From positions 1 to 36,261 of IMG/VR virus record IMGVR_UViG_3300029448_000153: a stretch of 36,261 bases of DNA; one strand, 5' to 3'. The stretch comes from a virus. The notes beneath the pieces are model-generated. The model saw nothing but the letters and a program-made list of their open reading frames with translations. It made no database searches and was not told the DNA's origin. Shown here piece by piece: positions 1 to 7,525 of this stretch (positions are counted from its first letter, which is position 1; each line of letters begins with the position of its first letter). The translations under genes and the position numbers were made by a program.

Positions 1-100
1 CGGTAGAGCTACAAGCGCATTTAGCCTTTTCATCCACTTTGGTCATGGCTTCAAAGACTTTGTCACATTTTTTACATTGATAATCGTATGTTCTAAACAT
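1..100 (-). CDS. FmdB-type zinc-ribbon protein, 5' part (continues at 36261)
   Basis: Codons 1-33 and the first base of codon 34 of a 70-residue protein. It opens MFRTYDYQCKKCDKVFEAM and has a second cysteine pair, CAC, near residue 28, which together look like the short zinc ribbon of FmdB-family proteins. The frame runs off position 1 and continues exactly in frame from 36261 (codon 34 becomes GTA, Val), ending with TAA at 36149. No Shine-Dalgarno sequence precedes the ATG; the gene may instead be translated by coupling to the 13-codon ORF at 93-134. It sits between the MCP and the fibre gene in the late operon. FmdB-like proteins are common in marine phages; their role there is unknown and a DNA-binding or structural role is a guess. 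Confidence 0.85.
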   Translation of the reverse strand, partial: MFRTYDYQCKKCDKVFEAMTKVDEKAKCACSST

Positions 101-134
101 AATAAGGAATGGGGGATAAATACATACCCCCCAT
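93..134 (-). CDS. 13-codon leader ORF before the FmdB gene
   Basis: An ATG at 134 is preceded by an ideal ribosome-binding site (AGGAG, six bases before the ATG) and opens a 13-codon frame whose TAG overlaps codons 2-3 of the FmdB gene. The FmdB ATG at 100 has no ribosome-binding site of its own, so the mini-ORF may deliver ribosomes by coupling. The peptide itself (MGGMYLSPIPYYV) resembles nothing I know. The alternative is that the Shine-Dalgarno sequence is a relic and the peptide has no role. Confidence 0.4.
   Translation of the reverse strand: MGGMYLSPIPYYV
109..134 (-). other. Perfect 7-bp G/C hairpin between MCP and FmdB genes
   Basis: ATGGGGG at 109-115 and CCCCCAT at 128-134 form a perfect inverted repeat with a 12-nt loop. 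No T-run follows in the direction of transcription, so it is not a standard terminator. It includes the start codon of the 13-codon leader ORF and could stabilise the 3' end of the abundant MCP message or reduce expression of the genes behind it. Confidence 0.5.
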
Positions 135-160
135 ATTGATCTCCTATTCGTAATTAAGGA

Positions 161-1258
161 TTAAGGATTCTTAAATTCCTGTATTCTGCCCTCAAAAACT
201 GTTACTGCTCCGTAAAGCATGTCTGAGACAACTTTAGTACCTAAGAAGTCAACAGAATACTCTGACTGAACTCTTGGCTCTAATTGTCTAGCTGCACTTA
301 CCGCACTTGGATGAAAAATGTATCCAACTTCCACGCCAGTAGAGCCTGATGACCCCATGACTGTAGAGTGAAGAACAGGCATGCCATAAAGCATTCCTAT
401 TTGACCATTTTTCAATGCTGATGGGCCTGCACCCATCTTAGAAGCATCTACAAAATCACTGATTCCAAGCATCGCTGTATAAAGCGCTGGTGAAACCACG
501 AAATTACACTCGTTAGTGTCTACATCCGCTTCCATGAGAGTTTTCATTCCCCCACGAATCTCGGCTGCTGTGATTGTGTTGTCTGTTCCTAAAGCAGTTG
601 AATTAGTAGTCGCTGCTTCAACTTTTGATTCTATAAAAGCATCGTAAGTTTTTGCAAGGCTATAAGCCATCCCACTAACTTCTTTCTCAAAAAGTCCTGG
701 AATTGACTGTACTGATGCTATATCTTCTACTAATTTTGCAGCGTAACGATGCTGGTCGATCGTAAGATCGGACTTCGCATGTGTTGAAGCTGCGTATGTT
801 ACTAATGTTTCTGCTGCCTTCGCCGCATCACTTACCTCTGCTAATTTGGGAATGTGAAAAACGTCCCCTCTACCTTTAACTAGACCGTTTAAAGAAGTAT
901 CCACACATTGTTCAAACACAAGGTTGCGTTCTAAATATGCTTTAATTCCATCAGTCCAAATCTCTGGTATAAAATTTGCCAATTTGTTATCATAAAGGCT
1001 TTTTATCCTTTATTTCTTTAGGTTTCCCTAAAGTTCGGCATATCTTTTCAATCATTTAGATTGTCGCGGCCTCTTGGATCTGTTATTTCAAGATCTATGC
1101 TCTGCCCCTGACCATACTTAGTATAGCCTTCGGTTCTGATTAGCTTATCTTACGACTTAGCCTTCCAGCTTAATTCCGCGATTTTATACCGCCACAAACT
1201 ATGTTCTAGCGGTAGTTGTAGTGACCGAAGCGCCAGCAAAATTCTCTGATAATGCCAT
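161..1258 (-). CDS. Major capsid protein, interrupted by a group I intron (join of 1258-1208 and 979-161)
   Basis: Exon 1 (1258-1208) encodes 17 residues, MALSENFAGASVTTTTA; exon 2 (979-161) encodes 272. The joined 289-residue protein reads TTTTAANFIPEIW across the junction, the usual N-terminus of this HK97-fold phage capsid family, followed by the typical segments RGDVFHIPKL and QHRYAAKLVED and a C-terminal VEVGYIFHPSAV. The ATG at 1258 has a Shine-Dalgarno sequence (GAAAGG) and lies 20 nt after the scaffold stop. Read without splicing, exon 2 could only begin at a poor TTG (982), would lack the N-terminus and would leave a 296-nt gap in a gapless operon; exon 1 would stop after 19 codons at TAG (1201-1199). 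The position after scaffold fits a capsid gene. Confidence 0.93.
980..1207 (-). ncRNA. ORF-less group I self-splicing intron in the MCP gene (228 nt)
   Basis: All core elements are visible. P1: exon UACCGCU (1214-1208) pairs with GGCGGUA (1193-1187), with the required U-G wobble at the 5' splice site. P10: exon 2 GCAAAUU (979-973) pairs with AGUUUGU (1200-1194). P3: UCGCGG (1181-1176) with CCGCGA (1069-1064). P4: CUGG/UCAG (1168-1165, 1139-1136). P5: GGCU/AGCU (1162-1159, 1145-1142), with AA joiners on both sides. P6 extension: CUAUAC/GUAUGG (1126-1121, 1117-1112). P7: GCAUA/UAUGC (1100-1096, 1042-1038), the latter preceded by the conserved AAGA. P7.1: GAUCU/AGAUC. P8: CAAUC/GAUUG (1063-1059, 1053-1049). 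P9: CUUUAGG/CCUAAAG closed by a GAAA tetraloop (1033-1016). A second hairpin, AAAGG/CCUUU (1011-994), follows. The intron ends in the obligatory G (980). The P7.1 hairpin suggests subgroup IA. There is no homing endonuclease inside. Confidence 0.95.
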
Positions 1259-1278
1259 TCGATTTCTACCTTTCTACG

Positions 1279-1806
1279 CTACTTTTTAGCGTAGTTTGAT
1301 AAAACCTTACTCCAATTACTTTGCCTCTGCTCTTTCGTCATCTCAGCAAAAGGATTTACCGATCTATCGGGCATCGGTGTGGAATAAGATTCATTTGTTT
1401 TAACTGTTTGATTACTTGACCGAGTTACGAATTTCTGCAACTTTTCAGTTGGTAGATCAATCGCAAATTCTCGATCCTCGTCAGATAGTTGATTAAGAAG
1501 CTCTTTTCGCACAGATTCTTTGATCTGTAGACCTTCTTCTGCCTGAGATTTGTACTCATCTCGTTCAGACTTGTACTTGGTAGCTAGATCCTGCCACTCG
1601 TTGTTCTTCTGCATTTCTGCTTCTTCACGATCATCGAGTTGACCTTGCAATTCCTTTATCCTTGCTTCAGCTGCCTGCCTCTGTGTTCTGTACTTCTTCG
1701 CATCTGCGATAAGCTCTCCAACTTCAGAGGAAGTGTTGGTGCTTTCTTGAACATTAGCCTGTTCTTCGGCTTGAGCTTGCTGCTCGACTTTTACGTCCGT
1801 TTCCAT
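1279..1806 (-). CDS. Capsid scaffolding protein
   Basis: A 175-residue, highly charged, Glu/Gln/Lys-rich protein. A predicted coiled coil covers roughly residues 30-110 (heptad-like stretches around KKYRTQRQAAEARIKELQGQ), and the C-terminal tail is basic (WSKVLSNYAKK), as in scaffolds whose C-terminus binds the coat protein. It lies directly before the MCP exon 1, the standard place for a scaffold. No protease motif is seen here or nearby, so the scaffold may leave the procapsid intact. Confidence 0.8.
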   Translation of the reverse strand: METDVKVEQQAQAEEQANVQESTNTSSEVGELIADAKKYRTQRQAAEARIKELQGQLDDREEAEMQKNNEWQDLATKYKSERDEYKSQAEEGLQIKESVRKELLNQLSDEDREFAIDLPTEKLQKFVTRSSNQTVKTNESYSTPMPDRSVNPFAEMTKEQRQSNWSKVLSNYAKK

Positions 1807-1814
1807 AATATCTC

Positions 1815-2324
1815 CTATATGGTGTAAACCTTAAAACCCATTTTATTCTTTTTGAGTTCTGTGGTTATTTGTCTTACTACTTGTTTACTCATTTCTTCCA
1901 TAATCATTTCCCTAATCTCTGGGGGTACTGCGTGATTCTCAGAAGAGATAATTCTTTTTTTGCTTTTCTTTACATTTTTACCAAAAATACCAGTTTGGTT
2001 TCCCTCTAGCTTTGCAGCTTGCTTTGGGTCGGTAATACCATAGCGAAACCCATTTGGCTCTGCTACGATCATTCTTAAAGAGTTTAGCATATCACCAGTC
2101 AATGTTAAGTCTGGAACGGTGCTTCTACTCATTTGCGCTCTACCTTTTGCTGCTTTGCCAGCTGCTTTTTTCTTAGCATAGGCAGTTGTATATTTTACAA
2201 ATCTTCTTCCAGTATGACTTTTTTTAAGTTGCCTTATATAACGCCTATGTGCTTTAACTACATTTTGGCCAAGTGAGTTAAAGAACACTGCTGGAAATCT
2301 GTATAGCTTCGCTAAACTAATCAT
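1815..2324 (-). CDS. Head-associated protein of unknown function
   Basis: 169 residues, strongly basic in the first half (around YAKKKAAGKAAKGRAQMSR) and mixed in the second. Its ATG overlaps the stop of the MuF-like gene (ATGA), so the two are translated together. By position, between the minor head protein and the scaffold, it should act in head assembly. The central segment (LTGDMLNSLRMIV and GFRYGITDP) faintly resembles HK97 gp10/virion-morphogenesis proteins, but I cannot assign a family firmly. Confidence 0.6.
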   Translation of the reverse strand: MISLAKLYRFPAVFFNSLGQNVVKAHRRYIRQLKKSHTGRRFVKYTTAYAKKKAAGKAAKGRAQMSRSTVPDLTLTGDMLNSLRMIVAEPNGFRYGITDPKQAAKLEGNQTGIFGKNVKKSKKRIISSENHAVPPEIREMIMEEMSKQVVRQITTELKKNKMGFKVYTI

Positions 2325-3118
2325 CTGTAATACTGCTCCAAAGTTTGTGGCACTTTAAATGTTCTTCCCTTTTTTGTTGCTTTAGCAGCCATCCCTTGAT
2401 AAGCTACTTTAGCTTTCTGCTGTATATCCTTATTTTGAGTAGTCGGTGACAATGCAACCCACTGATGTCGACAATTAAATCCGCCACCGTCACGAAGTGC
2501 GCCTGGATATTTGGCTTCTACTTGCTCCTGTGTCATCCCACCTTCTTTCAACATCCGAATACATACTGGTCTGGTCTTAGAGTCCATTGGGCCATTGTAT
2601 ATTAATTTTTGCGTGGGGTTTTGTTCTAACTGTAATAAAGTGAGTGATCGTGAGTAGGTTGCCATTGAAGTGGTGATAAGCGTATCGACTTGATAGGGTT
2701 TTATAGATAAATCTCTTAACAACATAGCACTAATGTCTTTTCGAGGCATTTTCTGAAGTACCCCTTGCACTAATGATAATCGTACCCTCTCACTAATGTC
2801 GGTAGTGTATCTCAAGATAGAGGCTTGTTGCATGTTGCGTAATGCGACCAGTTGCGTTTCAGATACTTTACCAAAGAATACCGCATCATCTAATAGCGTG
2901 TCAAAACTGACCATTAAACGATTAACTGCTTGCTGCATCTGTAAATCAGCTAACCAGTAGTCTACCATAGAGATACCAGCCAAGATAGCTAGTATCTCCT
3001 CAGTAGACAACCCCTGCTCTCGTAATTCTTCTACGTCTTGGGTAAATTGATCTTGCGCTTCGGTAAGCCTAGCCTCGAAGTCTGCAACTGCACTATCAAT
3101 AGATTGAGATAATGGCAT
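2321..3118 (-). CDS. MuF/SPP1 gp7-like minor head protein
   Basis: 265 residues. The C-terminal part carries the MuF signature: MDSKTRPVCIRML, then GGGFNCRHQW near residues 180-230, with paired cysteines and a histidine. The N-terminal two thirds are helical. In related phages this protein is placed inside the head with the portal and helps head assembly or DNA entry. Its ATG overlaps the portal stop codon (TAATG), and it follows the portal as is usual in SPP1-like gene orders. No toxin domain is fused at the C-terminus. Confidence 0.82.
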   Translation of the reverse strand: MPLSQSIDSAVADFEARLTEAQDQFTQDVEELREQGLSTEEILAILAGISMVDYWLADLQMQQAVNRLMVSFDTLLDDAVFFGKVSETQLVALRNMQQASILRYTTDISERVRLSLVQGVLQKMPRKDISAMLLRDLSIKPYQVDTLITTSMATYSRSLTLLQLEQNPTQKLIYNGPMDSKTRPVCIRMLKEGGMTQEQVEAKYPGALRDGGGFNCRHQWVALSPTTQNKDIQQKAKVAYQGMAAKATKKGRTFKVPQTLEQYYR

Positions 3119-4446
3119 TAGCCTTGCAATCTATTTAAAAGCCTATTCTGTTCTGGTTGTGCTTCAGAATCATCTACTTCACTTAATAAGGCTTCTGCAT
3201 CTTCTGGAAGCATATCAGGATTCTTTAGCATTAGGTATGATTTTCTTGTGGCTAGCTTGTTCTGGAATAACCAGGTGAACATCTCTCGTTCTTCAGATGG
3301 TGATAATATCTGTGGCTCTTCAAAATCTACCAGATACTCATCGCTAAGTTTCTGGCCTGTCTGTACCTCGATAATACGCTTGTCAATTTCAAAGCGCTTA
3401 TGTTCCCAGGCTCTCCAGGTATCTTCGATGTTGGCTTGGACTTCGGAGTAGTTATCAATCTCTTGAACTCTCAAGGCTTCGGCTGATTCTGCATTACCGT
3501 GAGAGTCTATAAATTTTACACGAAGCTGATTATTATTGAGAGTAGTCTCGACCAAATACTTAGCACCTAAGATTAAGTCACTTATACTCGCAGATGGCCC
3601 AGTAACGCCAAAATTTGCACCTTCTGGGAGATATAAAATTTTATCGACTCCCATACTTATGCGAGATCTATCATCTACGCCTGTAACAAACTTTACACCA
3701 ATCGCACCCAGTCTGATACATAAGGATATTTCCATCGCTGCTACGGATAAGGCTAGGTCTGCTCTCACTACATCTTCAGCTCCCCCTACAAAGAAATCTC
3801 TGATCGGTGAATACTTGTGACAGAACGATACTGGTAAAATACCATAAGGATTTACATCCCCTTCGTTAAATGAGAACTTGTCGCCATTCGCATCAATACC
3901 AAAGTGTTTACCAGGCATACCTTCACGATCGGCAGTCCATACAATAAATTCTTGTTTAGCAAGCCTAGACATCCCTTCGTTCTCGATAGCATAGATACAG
4001 CCAAAAGGCTCTTTCTCACCAGGTAAGAACAACGGTTCTAAAAAGGGGAGTAACTCATACTCTACCTTGTTGCTTCTTGGATTCCAAAGACTGCGAAAAC
4101 CCATAGTTCCAAGTAGAAATGTAGTCTGCTCTAATTGTCTACGCTTAGAATTAAGGTCTTGTAGGTCTGCGAAATCTTGGTAGCGCTCATCGACCTTCAT
4201 ACGAGGGGGTCGTTTGTATGCTTGCCCTCTGGCCTTACATACACGCCTTGTTAGGTTCTGGGTGAACATAGGTACTTGCTGTAAGCTTTCGCTCGCAAAG
4301 TATTCGCCTACATAGTTCTCTATGTTTACGCCTTCGTAAAAATCAAGTAAATACTCACGCTCTCTTGTGCGTTGAGTCTCAATATTGCCTAGATAGTCTG
4401 ATAGGCTATCAATTATTAGTTGTTCAGATAGATCTTGTATTATCAC
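3118..4446 (-). CDS. Portal protein
   Basis: 442 residues, the usual length for an SPP1 gp6-like portal that forms the DNA-packaging ring at one capsid vertex. Features consistent with the family are an N-terminal helical region, a central beta-rich part (YELLPFLEPLFLPGEKEPFG), and a long helical stretch around residues 290-400 (AESAEALRVQEIDNYSEVQA, like the portal stem and crown). The start is GTG at 4446, overlapping the terminase stop by four bases (GTGA). It is flanked by the large terminase and the MuF-like gene, the canonical order. Confidence 0.88.
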   Translation of the reverse strand: MIIQDLSEQLIIDSLSDYLGNIETQRTREREYLLDFYEGVNIENYVGEYFASESLQQVPMFTQNLTRRVCKARGQAYKRPPRMKVDERYQDFADLQDLNSKRRQLEQTTFLLGTMGFRSLWNPRSNKVEYELLPFLEPLFLPGEKEPFGCIYAIENEGMSRLAKQEFIVWTADREGMPGKHFGIDANGDKFSFNEGDVNPYGILPVSFCHKYSPIRDFFVGGAEDVVRADLALSVAAMEISLCIRLGAIGVKFVTGVDDRSRISMGVDKILYLPEGANFGVTGPSASISDLILGAKYLVETTLNNNQLRVKFIDSHGNAESAEALRVQEIDNYSEVQANIEDTWRAWEHKRFEIDKRIIEVQTGQKLSDEYLVDFEEPQILSPSEEREMFTWLFQNKLATRKSYLMLKNPDMLPEDAEALLSEVDDSEAQPEQNRLLNRLQG

Positions 4447-5783
4447 CAGTCAATTACTCCTGCTTCTCTCGACTTTATAGGAAAAAGGTTACAGAAAAAA
4501 TATCTCGAAGCATCGTTTGCGTGGTCATTTAGACCATCCTTGAGTGGTTCTTCTTTAAGTCTTTGGTCTTTCTTCTTCTCTGGATAGCGATAGTTCTCAT
4601 AGCTAGATATAAACTTTTCGCATCTTTTATCGGCATAAAAATGAGGATTTCCAGCAGCATCCTCAAACCAGGTTCTCATGTGTGAGATACCGTTAGCGAT
4701 ATTGCGAGAAACTCTATCTTGCCTAAAGTCAACTCGAATACCTTTCTTTTTAAATATTTCTATATCACCAATACCACTTTGCGCTTGAACGCCACCGCCT
4801 GCTGGATCGCCAAAGTGACGAATAATCGGATAACCTTTCGCTTTCACTTTGTCTGCAAAGTCCTCAGTCTTGATATTCTCTTCCCATATCTCATCGATCA
4901 GATATACTTTATCTTTATCTTTGCGTTGCTCCACCTGAAAGAATCCTGCTGCGCTGGTTCTGTATCCAAAGTCGATACCCACATAGGTAGGAAGATCTGG
5001 GTTATACTTGAGTTTTTGGATGTGTATGGTGCGATCAAACGGAAAGACCCTTCCGCTGAATGAGGTGAATTGCGCTCCGAACTCTTGTTGCCAGGTTTCA
5101 TAGGTTAGTGTTTTCTTTAATTCTTCAATGTCATCTTTAAAAAATGGAGACTCCCAGCTTGGATGCTGCCAAGACTCCCAGTCTGGAAACTCCTCTGATT
5201 TTCCTCGTTGCCATAGGTCATATATCCAATTATATCCTTCAGGTGTTGTGGTAAATAATGCCCAACCAGCTCTATCGGCTAATGTCGGTCTTAAATATTG
5301 TTCCCATACAACCTTTCGTATCTTTGCTCCCTCTTCTACAATTAAATGGTCAATTCCTTCACCCACCAAACTTTCTGGGCGTTCGCAACTTTTTGCCCAT
5401 ACTTCGCTATTAAGTCCAGCTAGCTTTAAATAGTGTAATGCTCCACTAACTTCTTTCTTCGTTGCTATTGGAAGTCTCAGTTTTGTTAGAATGTCTATTT
5501 TTAATTCTCTAACAATTTTGTCTGCAAGTTCTAATGTAGGCGCACATATCCAGGTTCTCGTATTAGGAGTTAGGATGTACGGTAAGACTTCTTTAGCAGC
5601 ACTATAGCTTTTGCCTGATCGTCTGCCTTGCACATTGACTCTAAACCTTGCGGTCGAGTCGTGGACAGATTGCTGATTAGGCGAGGGCTGGTACTTGAGG
5701 ATCTTCCAGAGCTTCTGTTTGTTTAAAACTTTTCTTTTCAATCGGTGAATCTTCGTAGCCACACTCTTTGAGTAATCCCTCAA
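4443..5783 (-). CDS. terL: Terminase large subunit
   Basis: Packaging ATPase and nuclease. Walker A is GRRSGKS near residues 53-59, Walker B is LIVEEGA near 150, and the motor motif FTTTPEGYNW follows. The RNase H-like nuclease domain has the acidic residues of YVGIDFGYR, RHFGDPAGGG and, near the C-terminus, HANDASRYF. About 446 residues, normal length. There is no ATG: the frame opens after a TAG, and the candidate starts are TTG at 5783, GTG at 5762 or TTG at 5741, all inside the end of the small-subunit gene. The overlap implies translational coupling. The TTG at 5783 is used here but not proven. Confidence 0.93.
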   Translation of the reverse strand: MRDYSKSVATKIHRLKRKVLNKQKLWKILKYQPSPNQQSVHDSTARFRVNVQGRRSGKSYSAAKEVLPYILTPNTRTWICAPTLELADKIVRELKIDILTKLRLPIATKKEVSGALHYLKLAGLNSEVWAKSCERPESLVGEGIDHLIVEEGAKIRKVVWEQYLRPTLADRAGWALFTTTPEGYNWIYDLWQRGKSEEFPDWESWQHPSWESPFFKDDIEELKKTLTYETWQQEFGAQFTSFSGRVFPFDRTIHIQKLKYNPDLPTYVGIDFGYRTSAAGFFQVEQRKDKDKVYLIDEIWEENIKTEDFADKVKAKGYPIIRHFGDPAGGGVQAQSGIGDIEIFKKKGIRVDFRQDRVSRNIANGISHMRTWFEDAAGNPHFYADKRCEKFISSYENYRYPEKKKDQRLKEEPLKDGLNDHANDASRYFFCNLFPIKSREAGVIDW

Positions 5784-6078
5784 GGTTGCCTACTAATTCC
5801 AGTTCGTTACGGTCGGATTGACCTAAATATTGTTTACCTAAGAAAATAAGCAAGCTAGTATTCCCTAGTTCGGCTTGCTTCCATTGTAACTGGCGAAGCT
5901 TGATGCGCATGTTCTCTCTGCCACGCTCGATCTCTTCTCTAAATTTTGTACGGATAGTGGTTTCACTACAATTATGTAGTCTCGCTATCTCCACCGTTGA
6001 ACAACCAAAGCTCGAAAGCATCTCCACCTTATCTCCACTTACGTCTACTGGTTTTCTACCCTTCTTTTTATTGGCCAT
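5677..6078 (-). CDS. terS: Terminase small subunit
   Basis: 133 residues. A helix-turn-helix at about residues 20-50 (FGCSTVEIARLHNCSETTIR) matches the DNA-binding domain of small terminases, followed by an amphipathic helical part (RENMRIKLRQLQWKQAELGN) that would make the oligomeric ring. It lies immediately upstream of the large subunit and overlaps its likely start by about 100 bases. It recognises the packaging site and stimulates the large subunit. Confidence 0.85.
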   Translation of the reverse strand: MANKKKGRKPVDVSGDKVEMLSSFGCSTVEIARLHNCSETTIRTKFREEIERGRENMRIKLRQLQWKQAELGNTSLLIFLGKQYLGQSDRNELELVGNLEGLLKECGYEDSPIEKKSFKQTEALEDPQVPALA

Positions 6079-6111
6079 AGTAATTCCTGTAATAGTTTCA
6101 GTAATTAGGCT

Positions 6112-6423
6112 TTAGACGACATCAAATAAGACCCAGCACTTGCGAATGGCTCTGCGCCAGTAGGTCTTTGCGGATGACTCAGATATTTCCAGGTTGTCTG
6201 CGATCAGTGGAAAGCTATGTGATTTTAGGCGCATCTTAAACACTTGCAACTCTCGTTGGGATAGGCTGTCGTAGGCTTCGTGTGCTGATAGCTGCCAGTG
6301 GCGCATGTGCGGTTCGATTAGGCCAGAGCGGAAGATGGCTAGTTTGCGGAAGAACTCGTCTCCGAGATCGATTGATTCTATGAGTCTTTCATAGTCTTTT
6401 TCTGTGATGATTGGCCAGTCCAT
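6112..6423 (-). CDS. HTH regulator, sigma-70 region 4/LuxR-like, first gene of the late operon
   Basis: 103 residues. The C-terminal half (about 53-96) reads LSQRELQVFKMRL, a gap, then LEISESSAKTYWRRAIRK, the pattern of a sigma region 4 or LuxR-type helix-turn-helix. The N-terminal half is acidic and unknown. It is the first gene transcribed toward the terminase and borders the large regulatory gap at 6424, so a late-gene activator role (like ArpU/RinA-type proteins) is likely but inferred. It could also be an additional terminase-associated DNA-binding protein. Confidence 0.65.
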   Translation of the reverse strand: MDWPIITEKDYERLIESIDLGDEFFRKLAIFRSGLIEPHMRHWQLSAHEAYDSLSQRELQVFKMRLKSHSFPLIADNLEISESSAKTYWRRAIRKCWVLFDVV

Positions 6424-6668
6424 TATTGTAACATATCCTATTGCTTAAAAATCATAAAAAAAATTTAGGCACGGAATCCGACGCACGCCAAAATTGCACC
6501 TTGTGGACTCGATTTATTATTGAATAAAATCATATTATCTAAGCTAAAAAGAATCATTTGTTCGCATACCATAGGGCATAAAATCAACAATCGGTAGATA
6601 ATAAGCAATTTCAATCGTAAAAATCGGAAATCATTTTGTTTCGGTTGCGTGTGTTTGTTTGGTCGCTC
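6424..6668. promoter_or_regulatory. Divergent regulatory region between late and early operons
   Basis: AT-rich non-coding DNA between the first late gene (minus) and the early genes (plus). It has several copies of AAAATCA and AATCGG (for example near 6524, 6578, 6588 and 6625) and a small palindrome, CGGATTCCG, around 6475-6483. These could be operators, but no clear minus-strand promoter stands out. The first late gene's best Shine-Dalgarno (AGGA) is 12 bases from its ATG, which is long. I see no coding sequence here. Confidence 0.5.
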
Positions 6669-6697
6669 TTGAAAATTTCTTGTAATATATATATAAG
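6669..6697 (+). promoter_or_regulatory. Early promoter candidate 1 (sigma70-like)
   Basis: TTGAAA at 6669-6674, a 17-base spacer, then TATAAG at 6692-6697. It points at the plus-strand early genes beginning at 6786 and lies in very AT-rich DNA (TAATATATATATAAGG). Confidence 0.55.
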
Positions 6698-6721
6698 GGG
6701 TAATAAAAGTATAAATAAGTG

Positions 6722-6750
6722 TTGCATTAAGTAATATGTGTTACTATATT
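6722..6750 (+). promoter_or_regulatory. Early promoter candidate 2 (sigma70-like)
   Basis: TTGCAT at 6722-6727, a 17-base spacer and TATATT at 6745-6750, 36 bases before the first early start codon. Together with the candidate at 6669 it forms a tandem pair. Confidence 0.5.
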
Positions 6751-6785
6751 TAACCATGTTAAAGAACACAACGAAAGGAAATGAA

Positions 6786-6998
6786 ATGAACGAAACACTC
6801 GAAACTGCAAAAGAACTTGGAAATGATTATTTAATAAAAGGACTCCAAGAAATCTTAATTCTAATGAATGCTGATTTATATTCATTAAATGGAGAATTGG
6901 AAGTTGAAATGATTGAGAACGGAATAACTAAACTTGACGACACTCAAAGAAACGAAGTTTTGCAAATGGTTATGGCTTTGTTGAAGGAGCGTAAATAA
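6786..6998 (+). CDS. Early protein of unknown function (70 aa)
   Basis: The start is taken at ATG 6786, preceded by AACGAAAGG in a leader shared with other early genes; the open frame extends further upstream but without a ribosome-binding site. The protein is acidic and helical (MNETLETAKELGNDYLIKGL) and matches nothing I can name. It is the first gene behind the two early promoters, and its TAA overlaps the ATG of the next gene. Confidence 0.7.
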   Translation: MNETLETAKELGNDYLIKGLQEILILMNADLYSLNGELEVEMIENGITKLDDTQRNEVLQMVMALLKERK

Positions 6999-7321
6999 TG
7001 TTTATTGAATTCAAAGATGATGAGCTTAAAAGTTATATTAATGATTCCATAAAAGAGTGGAAAGAAAATGAAACTTTCACCGATGAATGGAAAGAGGATT
7101 TGCATTTTCATTTATTTAATGAGGATTATTATATAATTGGCACTTATAAAGCTACTCAATGGCTAGAGGATAAAACATTTCAAGTAATAGAATATATAAA
7201 GCAATATGAGCTTAGTAATTGTGGCGAAGTTATAACGGATTTTTCTAGCGCTGAGCATGTTGTTAATATGTTTGCTTATATAAGAGGCGAGGAATTATTG
7301 CAAGAAATGGATTTGATATGA
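6998..7321 (+). CDS. Early protein, conserved-looking phage hypothetical (107 aa)
   Basis: Acidic and aromatic-rich, with a central FHLFNEDYYIIGTYKATQWL and a C-terminal VVNMFAYIRGEELL. I believe related sequences occur as small hypothetical proteins in other marine phages, but I cannot give a function. Its stop overlaps the next ATG (ATGA), so the genes are coupled. Confidence 0.7.
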   Translation: MFIEFKDDELKSYINDSIKEWKENETFTDEWKEDLHFHLFNEDYYIIGTYKATQWLEDKTFQVIEYIKQYELSNCGEVITDFSSAEHVVNMFAYIRGEELLQEMDLI

Positions 7322-7521
7322 TGACTAAGCACGAAATAAAAATCAAAAGAAAGCCATTGATATTTGGCTTGAATGCTTGGGAAGTTTTCAAGATTACCCA
7401 TTTAGGGCAAAGGCAAATAATAAGCGTTATATATAAGGGTTTTGATCTTAACAACGCCTTAGAATTTGCAAGGGAAGAAAGAACACATTTCAACAACTCA
7501 ATACTAATCGTGGAAGGATAA
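7318..7521 (+). CDS. Early protein of unknown function (67 aa)
   Basis: A small basic protein starting at ATG 7318, overlapping the previous stop by four bases (a second ATG follows at once at 7321). No motif is recognised. Four bases separate it from the next gene. Confidence 0.6.
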   Translation: MMTKHEIKIKRKPLIFGLNAWEVFKITHLGQRQIISVIYKGFDLNNALEFAREERTHFNNSILIVEG

Positions 7522-7525
7522 GAAA

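Noticed and set aside
300-360. CTGATGA in plus-strand DNA as a second hammerhead
   Set aside because: No stem II with following GAAA and no GUC partner; it lies in capsid coding sequence read on the other strand.
161-982. Capsid gene starting at TTG 982
   Set aside because: The TTG is the last three bases of the intron; there is no good ribosome-binding site, and the true N-terminus is exon 1 at 1258.
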